From the NCBI GenBank assembly GCA_012515885.1, contig JAAYXN010000083.1:1-6190 (forward strand): a stretch of DNA of 6,190 bases, written 5' to 3'. This stretch comes from Rhodococcus sp. (in: high G+C Gram-positive bacteria) (GTDB lineage: Bacteria; Actinomycetota; Actinomycetes; Mycobacteriales; Mycobacteriaceae). Made by a program: the position numbers and the translations under genes. The notes under the pieces are model-generated. The model had not been told where the DNA came from. It saw only the letters and a program-made list of their open reading frames with translations, and did not search any database. Numbering within the stretch: position 1 is the stretch's first letter; every line of letters begins with the position of its first letter. This document shows positions 1-6,117 of the stretch, piece by piece.

Positions 1-936
1 CACTGCGAACGCCTGCACGATCGACTTGGCATCGGGGTGTTTCATGATGAGGTCTGCCGTGCGGGCTGCGACCGCTGCCACCATGTCCGGCTGCTCTCCC
101 ATGCCGGCGATGAGCGGAACGGCAGCATCACCGATCGCGAATATTGGGGGCCCGAAATCCGTTGCGAGCCGCGAGAGGATCGGTACGAACGTCCCCCCGT
201 ACTCGACTGCCGCGCCGAACGTCTGGCCGAACGCGATGATGACATTGATGGCGCCCACGAAGTTGTCGAAGAGGGCGGTCACCTCTTTGTCGTTCTCGGT
301 TGCCACCCCCGTCAGTGTTGCGAGGTTCCCGACGATCCTGCGAACCTGTCCATCCCGCTTGGCCGGGTCGTTGATGAGCGTGGCAGAGTCCTTGATGATC
401 CCGGCCACGTCACCCTGGGTCCCTTCCAGATTGCGGGAAACGAGCTTGAGGGACTGCAGGACGGCGTCGGTGTTTCTGCCGTTGTCCTTGACCAGGTCCT
501 CGGACAAGTCGCTGATCGAGTCGAGCGTCTGACTGATTCCCAGCGGGGTTCTGGTCTTACTCAACGGAATGCACTGATTCGTCTCGTATCGGGCTCCACC
601 GGAGTACGGCTTGGTGAACTCGATATGACGTTCGGTCACGATGGATGTCGACACCAGAGTCGCGCCGACGTCGGCGGGCAGCGGCACGCTCTTGTCGACC
701 CGCATGTCGATCCTCACACCGGACTGACCTTTATTCTGGTGCACCCCGACGACGCTGCCCACCTTCTTGCCGAGCATGGCGACTGCGTTGCCTTCGAAGA
801 GGCCCGATGCATCGGTGAACTCTGCGCATAGGGCGCGCGTGTCGTCGGACGCTGTCCGGCCTATCCCGATACCAGCGATGACCACCACCACCACGGCGAT
901 CAGGAGCAGCAGTCTTCGGACCCAGGTGGTCAGCAT
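1..936 (-). CDS. mceD: MCE family protein, mceD position (partial, 3' end beyond window)
   Basis: Fourth MCE subunit of the importer, expected to be anchored in the membrane and to form part of the periplasmic lipid channel. Reading from ATG at 934-936, 312 codons are open to the left edge with no stop. Residues about 9-25 are a single hydrophobic anchor after a basic start (MLTTWVRR). An MlaD/MCE domain follows at about residues 36-107, with the family-like stretch LFEGNAVAMLGKKVGSVVGV and then IVTERHIEFTKPY. The rest is a long helical region typical of MCE tails. Cysteines at residues 36 and 121 bracket the domain and could pair. The start overlaps the end of mceC by 7 bp (ATGCTGA), so translation is probably coupled; no strong Shine-Dalgarno is visible. 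It is called mceD from its position; sequence alone supports only 'MCE family'. The anchor shows no clear lipobox, so I do not call it a lipoprotein. Confidence 0.9.
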   Translation of the reverse strand, partial: MLTTWVRRLLLLIAVVVVVIAGIGIGRTASDDTRALCAEFTDASGLFEGNAVAMLGKKVGSVVGVHQNKGQSGVRIDMRVDKSVPLPADVGATLVSTSIVTERHIEFTKPYSGGARYETNQCIPLSKTRTPLGISQTLDSISDLSEDLVKDNGRNTDAVLQSLKLVSRNLEGTQGDVAGIIKDSATLINDPAKRDGQVRRIVGNLATLTGVATENDKEVTALFDNFVGAINVIIAFGQTFGAAVEYGGTFVPILSRLATDFGPPIFAIGDAAVPLIAGMGEQPDMVAAVAARTADLIMKHPDAKSIVQAFAV

Positions 937-1925
937 TTGTCGTCACCACTCGGAATGCACACACGAACCTCTGGTTCTGTGGTGGCCGGCGCACCGACCG
1001 GCGCCTGGAGGAGGACGCCGAGGCGCTGAGTGATCTGATCGATCTGTGTCAGGGCATTGGAGTAGCCCGGCATCTCTGTCGACACCTTGTCCAGGAGCGT
1101 CTTGAACTGTTGCACGGACGGTTCGATGCCATCGCGGTACGCCACGAGCGGCCTCGTCAGGAATTTGAACAGACGCCTGAGATAGTCGAACCCGCCGCGG
1201 ACGTTCTGGATATCAGGTCCCAGCGTCCTGGCCAGGAAGCTGAGTTGACGGAGAAAGTCGACTAGCACCTGTTTTTGGTCGGCGAAAGCTTTGACGTATT
1301 CATCCGATAGAGCGACCGTTTTGTCGAGCTGACCGTACTGTCGCTCTAGGAGGTCCATCAGACTGCTGGTGTTCCTCAGTGCGTCGGGAATGTTTGTGTT
1401 GCCGTCGGAGAACGCATTCTGCAGCAGCGCCGCAGTTTGACGGAGATCGACGCCGTTCACATCACGGAACACCGGCGTCGTCGTCTCGAGCGTGTTGGAG
1501 ATGTCGTAGGTACTCGATGTCTGAACAAGGGGGATGGCCCCCGACAGCGCGGTCGGTCCTGACCCTGGGTCCAGATCGAGAACTCGCCCGCCGATCGGCG
1601 TGATCAGGCGAACCGCTGCGGTAGCATCCGAACGGACTGACACCGAGTCGTCGAGTCGAAATTTGACTGTGATAACCGTTCCCGTGAGGTCCACCGACGA
1701 CACCTTCCCTTGTCTTATCCCCGCTATACGCACCTGATCACCCGACTCCAGCCCGCCGGTGTTGACCAGATGGGCCGAGTACACCTTTTGACCGGGCGGT
1801 GCGATATACACGGCCCCGGCGATGACCAGACCGACCACCACGGTCACCACCACCACACCGGCGACGATGAGGTCGCGTCTGCGTTCGGGCTGGTGATGCG
1901 ATCGATTTCGATTGAACAACCTCAC
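930..1925 (-). CDS. mceC: MCE family protein MceC
   Basis: Third MCE subunit, 331 aa. It has a basic N-terminus (residues 1-17, rich in Arg and His), one transmembrane anchor at about 18-40, and an MlaD/MCE domain at about 47-119. The domain contains the core GGLESGDQVRIAGIRQGKVSSV, the usual 'gL..gd.V.iaG...G.V' pattern. A long predicted helical region follows (about 140-300), as in the channel-forming tails of this family. The C-terminus is unusual: residues 323 and 331 are cysteines, the second being the last residue, and they are the only cysteines in the protein. The GTG start overlaps the mceB stop by 4 bp (GTGA), a classic coupling arrangement, and only a weak GGTGG stands upstream. 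The stop lies inside the start of mceD. The family and role are secure; the transported lipid is unknown. Confidence 0.95.
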   Translation of the reverse strand: MRLFNRNRSHHQPERRRDLIVAGVVVVTVVVGLVIAGAVYIAPPGQKVYSAHLVNTGGLESGDQVRIAGIRQGKVSSVDLTGTVITVKFRLDDSVSVRSDATAAVRLITPIGGRVLDLDPGSGPTALSGAIPLVQTSSTYDISNTLETTTPVFRDVNGVDLRQTAALLQNAFSDGNTNIPDALRNTSSLMDLLERQYGQLDKTVALSDEYVKAFADQKQVLVDFLRQLSFLARTLGPDIQNVRGGFDYLRRLFKFLTRPLVAYRDGIEPSVQQFKTLLDKVSTEMPGYSNALTQIDQITQRLGVLLQAPVGAPATTEPEVRVCIPSGDDKC

Positions 1926-2926
1926 TTACACACCACCAATCGTTGCCCCATAAGCGCAATCTGCGCTGTATCCGGCAGGGGCAGGAGACCTTTCGAACAT
2001 TGCGCCTCGCTCGGCGTGGAGTTCGTCGCAGCGGTGAGCGAGTCCATAAGGGGCTTGAGCAGTACCGCGCCGTTGAGTAGACCCTCTAATTCCCCGGGTT
2101 CTCGCGCCAGACGCTGATAGATCGCCGCGAAACTCTGGTCGTACGTTGACTCGATTTGCTCGCCGGTGAGGACCGTCTTCGACATGGACCGGTTGACCTC
2201 GCGTAGCGACTCTCGCAGCCGGTCACTCACGCGGCTGAAGGCGTCGACGATCGATCCCAGCTTGTCGACGAGTTCGACCATCTCCGCCGAGCGGCCTTCG
2301 AGCTGGTCGGAGACCTGGCCGAGACTCGTCACAATATTCGTGATGATCTCAGACCGCTGGTTCCCGTAGGCGGTGATGTTGGCGATCTGCTTCAGAACAG
2401 GCGATATGCCCCTTCCATCACCTTGAGCAACGCGCAATAAATTGGACTGCAGTTCATTGATCTCGTCGGCATTAAGCGTGTCGAACACCGGCTTGAATCC
2501 GTTGAACAAGGTGGACACATCAAATGAGGGAATGGTCTTGTCGAGCGCCACCTGTGTGAGTTCCCCCTGTGTCTTCCCCTGTGCCGCACCGATCAATTCG
2601 ACATATCGCTGTCCGAGAAGATTCTGATAACGCACGGCGGCGGTGGTTTTCGATGTGATCGTGATGTCGTCGTTCAGTTGGAAATGAACGACCGCCGTGG
2701 GCCCGTTCAGGTCGATCGCCGTCACATAACCGACCTTGACTCCAGCCAGCCGCACACCGTCGCGAGGTTTGAGCCCGGAGGCATCGGAGAAGACCGCTGA
2801 TCGTTCAGAACTCGGTCCATCCGAGCTGGGTTGGAGGATGGCGATGATCACGTAGGTGAGAACGCCGATGACTGCGGCGAACGCGACGATCTTGATGATG
2901 GTGGGAGTTAACGACTTGAGCTTCAT
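1922..2926 (-). CDS. mceB: MCE family protein MceB
   Basis: Second MCE subunit, 334 aa, expected in the cell envelope as part of the lipid-import channel. A transmembrane anchor spans about residues 9-31. The MlaD/MCE domain is at about 40-112 and includes FSDASGLKPRDGVRLAGVKV followed by GYVTAI, then AAVRYQNLLGQRYVEL, a typical MceB domain end. Residues about 130-290 are helical, with heptad-like stretches (for example around QVSDQLEGRSAEMVELVDKL). The C-terminal part has two cysteines (310 and 333) flanking a GLLPLPDT segment, a layout familiar from actinobacterial MceB proteins. Its ATG directly follows the mceA stop (TAGATG, no gap), with a GAGG-like ribosome site inside the end of mceA. 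It overlaps mceC by 4 bp. Confidence 0.96.
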   Translation of the reverse strand: MKLKSLTPTIIKIVAFAAVIGVLTYVIIAILQPSSDGPSSERSAVFSDASGLKPRDGVRLAGVKVGYVTAIDLNGPTAVVHFQLNDDITITSKTTAAVRYQNLLGQRYVELIGAAQGKTQGELTQVALDKTIPSFDVSTLFNGFKPVFDTLNADEINELQSNLLRVAQGDGRGISPVLKQIANITAYGNQRSEIITNIVTSLGQVSDQLEGRSAEMVELVDKLGSIVDAFSRVSDRLRESLREVNRSMSKTVLTGEQIESTYDQSFAAIYQRLAREPGELEGLLNGAVLLKPLMDSLTAATNSTPSEAQCSKGLLPLPDTAQIALMGQRLVVCK

Positions 2927-3961
2927 CTACCTCGGTCCTCCTACTGCAAGCGCGCTCTGCAGCGCAGGTGACGTCTGCACTACCAGGGCGACCTGAAGTT
3001 GTACTCGCTCGCCGACCTGCGGCGTGGCCTTGTCGATGCTGTCCAGGATCTGCGGGATGGTGTAAACGGTCCGCGCGAGCCCCGAGGCCGATCTGGCGAC
3101 TGGCCTCGCCAGATCGAGGCCGACGTCCAGTAGTGAACTCAACGCCGGGTAGTTTTTGTTCAACAGTCCTCCGAGTGCGCCGAACAGGACCTCGCCGGTG
3201 TCGTTGAGGTTGCCCTTGGTCTGTTTGATGGCCTCGTCGGTGGCGAAGAAGTCAGCGATGTCGACGTTTATGAGGATGCCCGGAATGAACGGCTTCATGA
3301 AGTCGGCAACACCCTCGGACACGTCTGCCGCGATCGCCAAATCCTGGCCCACTGGCCGCTGTTGAACGTCCCGAGTGAGCTGTGCGATCTGGAACATGAG
3401 TTTGCCGGCGTCGGCAAACGTTTGGGAATCGTCGACGACAAACTTCACCACAGAATTGAACGCCGGCTGATCGAGAGCATTGACCAGCTTGGAAAGTTTT
3501 CGAATCAGGGTCGAGACCGACGTTTGTTCGGACTGCTGCTTGCTCACATAGACACTGCCGCCATCACGGATGAGCGCTCCCTGCCCGGGGTCGACAATAT
3601 CCAGTGCCGTCGGCCCCAGCGCGTTGGCGGACGTGTAATTCACCGCCAAGCCCTGACGCAACCGGATGTCGTCGTTCACTCCGGTGAGCTCAATTTTCAC
3701 AGACGTGCTTTGGTCGCGCACCGACACCGAGGACACCTTGCCCACCGTGAGGCCCCGATACTTCACCTCCGATCCGCCCTTCAACCCGTCACCAATCGCG
3801 TCGGTGGTGATCGTCACTGTCTTGTTATCTTCAAATTTTCCGGTTGCGTTTGACACCAGAAAATAGGCCGCAACCACCACTACGACGAGGACCCCAATCC
3901 CACGCAGTGTCAAATTTGTTATTGAGGGCGCGCGCCCTGACGGATCTTTATAAACAGCCAC
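2927..3961 (-). CDS. mceA: MCE family protein MceA
   Basis: First MCE subunit, 344 aa with the start I prefer. I choose GTG at 3959-3961, giving MAVYKDPSGRAPS. It follows an AGGGG ribosome site that overlaps the yrbEB stop, and MceA proteins commonly begin just before a DPSGR-like motif. A longer reading from 4006 would add 15 residues lying inside yrbEB and is less likely. A transmembrane anchor spans about 21-38 and the MlaD/MCE domain about 47-125 (IGDGLKGGSEVKYRGLTVGKV, then TSANALGPTALDIVDPG). A mostly helical tail runs to the end. The protein contains no cysteine, unlike MceB and MceC here. The tail is shorter than that of M. tuberculosis Mce1A, with no long Pro/Ala-rich extension. The gap to yrbEB is 8 bp and to mceB none, placing it in the same transcript. 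Confidence 0.95.
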   Translation of the reverse strand: MAVYKDPSGRAPSITNLTLRGIGVLVVVVVAAYFLVSNATGKFEDNKTVTITTDAIGDGLKGGSEVKYRGLTVGKVSSVSVRDQSTSVKIELTGVNDDIRLRQGLAVNYTSANALGPTALDIVDPGQGALIRDGGSVYVSKQQSEQTSVSTLIRKLSKLVNALDQPAFNSVVKFVVDDSQTFADAGKLMFQIAQLTRDVQQRPVGQDLAIAADVSEGVADFMKPFIPGILINVDIADFFATDEAIKQTKGNLNDTGEVLFGALGGLLNKNYPALSSLLDVGLDLARPVARSASGLARTVYTIPQILDSIDKATPQVGERVQLQVALVVQTSPALQSALAVGGPR

Positions 3962-3969
3962 TTCAACCC

Positions 3970-4833
3970 CTAGCCCGAAATCCTGACGCCCGAATCGAAG
4001 CCCCACATCAGCAGGGTCAAGATCATGTCCTCCACAACAATGACGATGAGACTGCTGCGGATCGCTCGACCAGACGCGCGGCCGACGCCTTCTGCTCCAC
4101 CGGTGGCGTAGAAACCCTGGTAGCTGTGGATGATGACGACCGAAACTACGAAAATCAGGACCTTGATGACTGAGAACGCCAGATCCTGCGGTTTGAGGAA
4201 CGCATTGAAATAGAAGTCGTAGGTGCCACCTGACTGGCCGTGTAGCAGGATGACGACCAGCTTGGCCGCGGCGAAACTTAGTATCAGCGTCACGATGTAG
4301 AGCGGGATGATGGTGGTGATCGCTGCGACCACGCGTGTGCTGACGACGTATGGAATCGGCCGCACCGCCATCGATTCGAGTGCGTCGATCTCTTCGGCGA
4401 TGCGCATCGAACCGATCTCCGCAGTGAGGCGACAGCCGGCCTGGGCTGCAAAGCCGATCGCAGCGATCATCGGTGCCAACTCCCGAGTGTTGGCGTATGA
4501 CGAGATGAACCCGGTAAGAGACCCCATCCCCACCAGGTCCAGCGAGGCGTAACCCTGGATGCCGATAGATGCCCCGACAGCCATTCCGAGAATGACCAGC
4601 ACGACTGCGGTACCCCCGCCGACCAGAACAGCGCCTCGTCCCCAGGCAAACTCCTGTATGTACAAGAGCGTCTGTCGTCGATAGGTGGTCGCGACGTGAC
4701 GAATTCCTGCGACGGTGTCGATGATGAATGTGGTGATGTGCCCGAGTTGTGCGGGGACTTCGGCGAGGGGCGTCACAGAACGCACGATCGGACGAGTGAC
4801 CGAAGTGAAACGGGTGGATGGTACTGCGGTCAC
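3970..4833 (-). CDS. yrbEB: MlaE/YrbE-family permease YrbEB
   Basis: Second permease subunit of the Mce ABC-type lipid importer, 287 aa, in the cytoplasmic membrane. Residues about 1-65 form a cytoplasmic or interfacial N-terminus. Hydrophobic segments lie at about 67-92, 118-135, 165-198, 220-240 and 262-280. The family signature is at about residues 139-160 (EIGSMRIAEEIDALESMAVR), the loop thought to contact the ATPase in MlaE-type permeases. A second conserved stretch near residues 236-258 (YQGFYATGGAEGVGRASGRA) matches the C-terminal YrbE motif. The start is GTG at 4831-4833, with a GGAG ribosome site 5 bases before it. It begins 10 bp after the yrbEA stop and ends with TAG 8 bp before mceA. 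The ATPase partner (MceG in mycobacteria) is not in the window. Confidence 0.96.
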   Translation of the reverse strand: MTAVPSTRFTSVTRPIVRSVTPLAEVPAQLGHITTFIIDTVAGIRHVATTYRRQTLLYIQEFAWGRGAVLVGGGTAVVLVILGMAVGASIGIQGYASLDLVGMGSLTGFISSYANTRELAPMIAAIGFAAQAGCRLTAEIGSMRIAEEIDALESMAVRPIPYVVSTRVVAAITTIIPLYIVTLILSFAAAKLVVILLHGQSGGTYDFYFNAFLKPQDLAFSVIKVLIFVVSVVIIHSYQGFYATGGAEGVGRASGRAIRSSLIVIVVEDMILTLLMWGFDSGVRISG

Positions 4834-4843
4834 GTGTTCTCCG

Positions 4844-5641
4844 TCATCCGATGGTCTGCGGGACGAACATGATTGTCAGCTGGGTGATGACCACGTTGAT
4901 GACGAAGCACGCCACCACCCCCAGGACCACGGTGGCGTTGACAGATTGGGCCACACCCTTCGGGCCGCCTTTCGTGGACAGACCCCGGTGACATGCGATC
5001 GCCACGACCACGAGACCGAACACCAATGACTTGATCAGTGCCACCAGGATGTCCGCCGACGAGGCGAACGAGGCGAACGAGGCGACGTAACTTCCGGGCG
5101 TGATGCCCTGGACGTTGACGCTCAGGATGTAGCCGGCCACGAGACCGGTAAACACGATCAGCATGCACAACATTGGAGCGACGATGAGAACCGCAACGAA
5201 CCGCGGTGCGACGACTCGACGGGTCGGATTGAGTCCAAGAGTTTCCATGGCATCGATTTCTTCACGGACGGTGCGTGCGCCGAGGTCAGAGGCGATGGCT
5301 GACCCTGCCGCACCACCGAGCAGAAGGGCTGTGACGATCGGTGCCCCCTGCTGAATGATCCCGAGTCCACCAGCGGCGCCGGCGATGGACGTGGCCCCGA
5401 CCTGCTGGGTCAGACTTCCGACCTGCACCGAGACGATAACGCCGAACGGAATCGCCACCAGGATCGCCGGCAACGTCGTGACGGTGATGACGAACCAGGT
5501 CTGTACAACGACCTCCCGGAAAGGAAACCGTCCGGTGACAATGTCGTGCACGGCCCACCGTAATGCCTGGCCGGCGAGGGCAATCGTGTTTCCGAAGGTC
5601 GCAAGACTGTCTGTCGCACGACCAGCAAGTTCCGTAGCGAT
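4844..5641 (-). CDS. yrbEA: MlaE/YrbE-family permease YrbEA, non-canonical start
   Basis: First permease subunit of the Mce lipid importer. Signature motif GARTVREEIDAMETLGLNP is at residues 121-139, and the C-terminal motif ACHRGLSTKGGPKGV at 216-230. Membrane segments lie at about 48-72, 88-116, 145-175, 200-218 and 236-258. The start is a problem. The first usual start codon in frame is GTG at 5549-5551 (235 aa, reading MHDIVTGRFP), but it has no convincing ribosome site and would remove the N-terminal helix. Upstream the frame stays open to a TGA at 5654-5656 and encodes a family-like N-terminus (ATELAGRATDSLATFG and on). A GAAGGAG site at 5649-5655 sits 7 bases before an ATC codon at 5639-5641. 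Using that ATC gives 265 aa, normal for YrbE. Either ATC is a rare start, or it is a mutated or misread ATG. The family call is firm and the start is not. Confidence 0.93.
   Translation of the reverse strand: MATELAGRATDSLATFGNTIALAGQALRWAVHDIVTGRFPFREVVVQTWFVITVTTLPAILVAIPFGVIVSVQVGSLTQQVGATSIAGAAGGLGIIQQGAPIVTALLLGGAAGSAIASDLGARTVREEIDAMETLGLNPTRRVVAPRFVAVLIVAPMLCMLIVFTGLVAGYILSVNVQGITPGSYVASFASFASSADILVALIKSLVFGLVVVAIACHRGLSTKGGPKGVAQSVNATVVLGVVACFVINVVITQLTIMFVPQTIG
5061..5085. repeat. 9-bp tandem repeat inside yrbEA, about 2.8 copies
   Basis: GAGGCGAAC occurs twice in a row, then GAGGCGA, on the plus strand. The unit is three codons, so on the coding strand it gives a repeated Ser-Phe-Ala pattern (VASFASFASSAD, residues about 186-197), in a loop before a membrane helix. 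Copy-number slippage would keep the frame. Confidence 0.85.
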
Positions 5642-5648
5642 ACTGATT

Positions 5649-5655
5649 CTCCTTC
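5649..5655 (-). promoter_or_regulatory. Shine-Dalgarno site that points to the yrbEA start
   Basis: The minus strand reads GAAGGAG here, a near-perfect anti-16S match, 7 bases before the ATC codon at 5639-5641. The spacing is ideal for initiation at that codon. It is too close for the other ATC at 5645-5647, and far too distant for the GTG at 5549-5551. It is the main reason for placing the yrbEA start upstream. Confidence 0.7.
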
Positions 5656-5690
5656 ACCTTGCTGAACAGCCCTCCGCGATGGGTGTTCGC

Positions 5691-5714
5691 ACAGTACCAG
5701 GTACTTACAGTACC
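5691..5714. promoter_or_regulatory. Candidate operator upstream of the mce operon
   Basis: A perfect 13-bp palindrome with a single-base centre (AGTACC-A-GGTACT) lies at 5693-5705. The octamer ACAGTACC occurs at 5691-5698 and again at 5707-5714, a 16-bp period. Three related half-sites thus sit about 35 bp upstream of the yrbEA ribosome site. This arrangement fits a dimeric repressor such as the TetR or GntR family proteins that often control mce operons. No regulator gene is in the window, and I could not place convincing -35/-10 boxes. The function is inferred from symmetry and position. Confidence 0.45.
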
Positions 5715-5938
5715 CCATTCGCGGTTTGGATACTTCTGCCCGAATTGACCAGCCGGCACGACGGAACACCGGCCCTGTTGACCCTCGATGACGCGTCCGG
5801 CCCGTCCCTATGTGCGGCAGTGGCTCTGCGGGGCTCGCAGGTCTGCTCCGAGTTCGTTATTTCGGTTGACGACCGGGCTGACCTAAAGCATCGGATGCAC
5901 GCGTGTTCGTACGAGCAGCGCGTAACGTAAGGTCGCTC

Positions 5939-5978
5939 GCCGGTTCTGAGTTCGACTTTTCAGGAACTCAGCACCGGC
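5939..5978. terminator. Strong hairpin, possible terminator or regulatory stem-loop
   Basis: Arms at 5939-5953 (GCCGGTTCTGAGTTC) and 5964-5978 pair at 14 of 15 positions, with one T/C mismatch (5945 against 5972) and a 10-base loop. No T-tract follows on either strand, so it is not a standard intrinsic terminator; actinobacterial terminators often lack one. It sits between the IS end and the mce operon, where it could stop transcription entering from the transposase side. An extended protein-binding palindrome is the alternative. Confidence 0.4.
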
Positions 5979-6041
5979 AGCGCCCGGCAGCGATCAAGCA
6001 GGCGATCCGGAACAGGCGCCAGCGGACACGTCACCGAACCC

Positions 6042-6059
6042 GGGGAAGGCAGATTCCCC
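6042..6059. repeat. Short inverted repeat
   Basis: GGGGAA at 6042-6047 and TTCCCC at 6054-6059 are perfect complements around a 6-base spacer. The stem is only 6 bp and has no T-tract. It may be a minor structure near the IS junction or chance. Confidence 0.25.
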
Positions 6060-6117
6060 CGACTCACGTCTTGAGGCGTGTGCGCGCGCAGCACAAACGG
6101 TCCCAGGTAAAGGCCGT

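Larger units (their letters stand above)
5715..6117. other. Intergenic stretch without a recognisable gene
   Basis: About 400 bp lie between the candidate operator and the transposase stop. Reading frames on both strands give short, unrecognised peptides; the longest plus-strand one runs out of sequence antisense to yrbEA. It contains one strong hairpin (5939-5978) and one short one (6042-6059). It probably holds the operon promoter or 5' leader and old flanking sequence, possibly gene remnants too decayed to identify. Confidence 0.5.

Noticed and set aside
37..831. Long plus-strand open frame (264 codons) opposite mceD
   Set aside because: The minus strand here is a continuous MCE protein with an anchor and MCE domain. 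The plus-strand peptide has no family features and reflects codon bias of the antisense strand.
3962..4006. Upstream start for mceA giving 359 aa
   Set aside because: The added 15 residues lie within the yrbEB coding sequence. The GTG at 3959-3961 has an AGGGG site and gives the usual MceA N-terminus.
3844..4173. Plus-strand open frame across the yrbEB/mceA junction
   Set aside because: It is antisense to two well-supported genes, and its peptide is low-complexity and unrecognised.
5286..5759. Minus-strand frame beginning upstream of yrbEA (157 codons)
   Set aside because: It runs out of frame through yrbEA and gives an Arg/Cys/His-rich peptide. The GTG in GTGAAGGAG is better explained as part of the ribosome site for yrbEA.
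5752..5774. GCCGG ... CCGGC inverted repeat
   Set aside because: A 5-bp GC-only stem with a 12-base loop is expected by chance in GC-rich DNA.
5355..5930. Plus-strand frame (191 codons) entering the intergenic region
   Set aside because: The first half is antisense to yrbEA. The second half (about 5700-5930) shows no recognisable domain and no convincing start with a ribosome site.
6000..6117. Possible tRNA-like elements near the GGGGAA/TTCCCC inverted repeat
   Set aside because: I could not assemble an acceptor stem, anticodon arm and T-arm on either strand.
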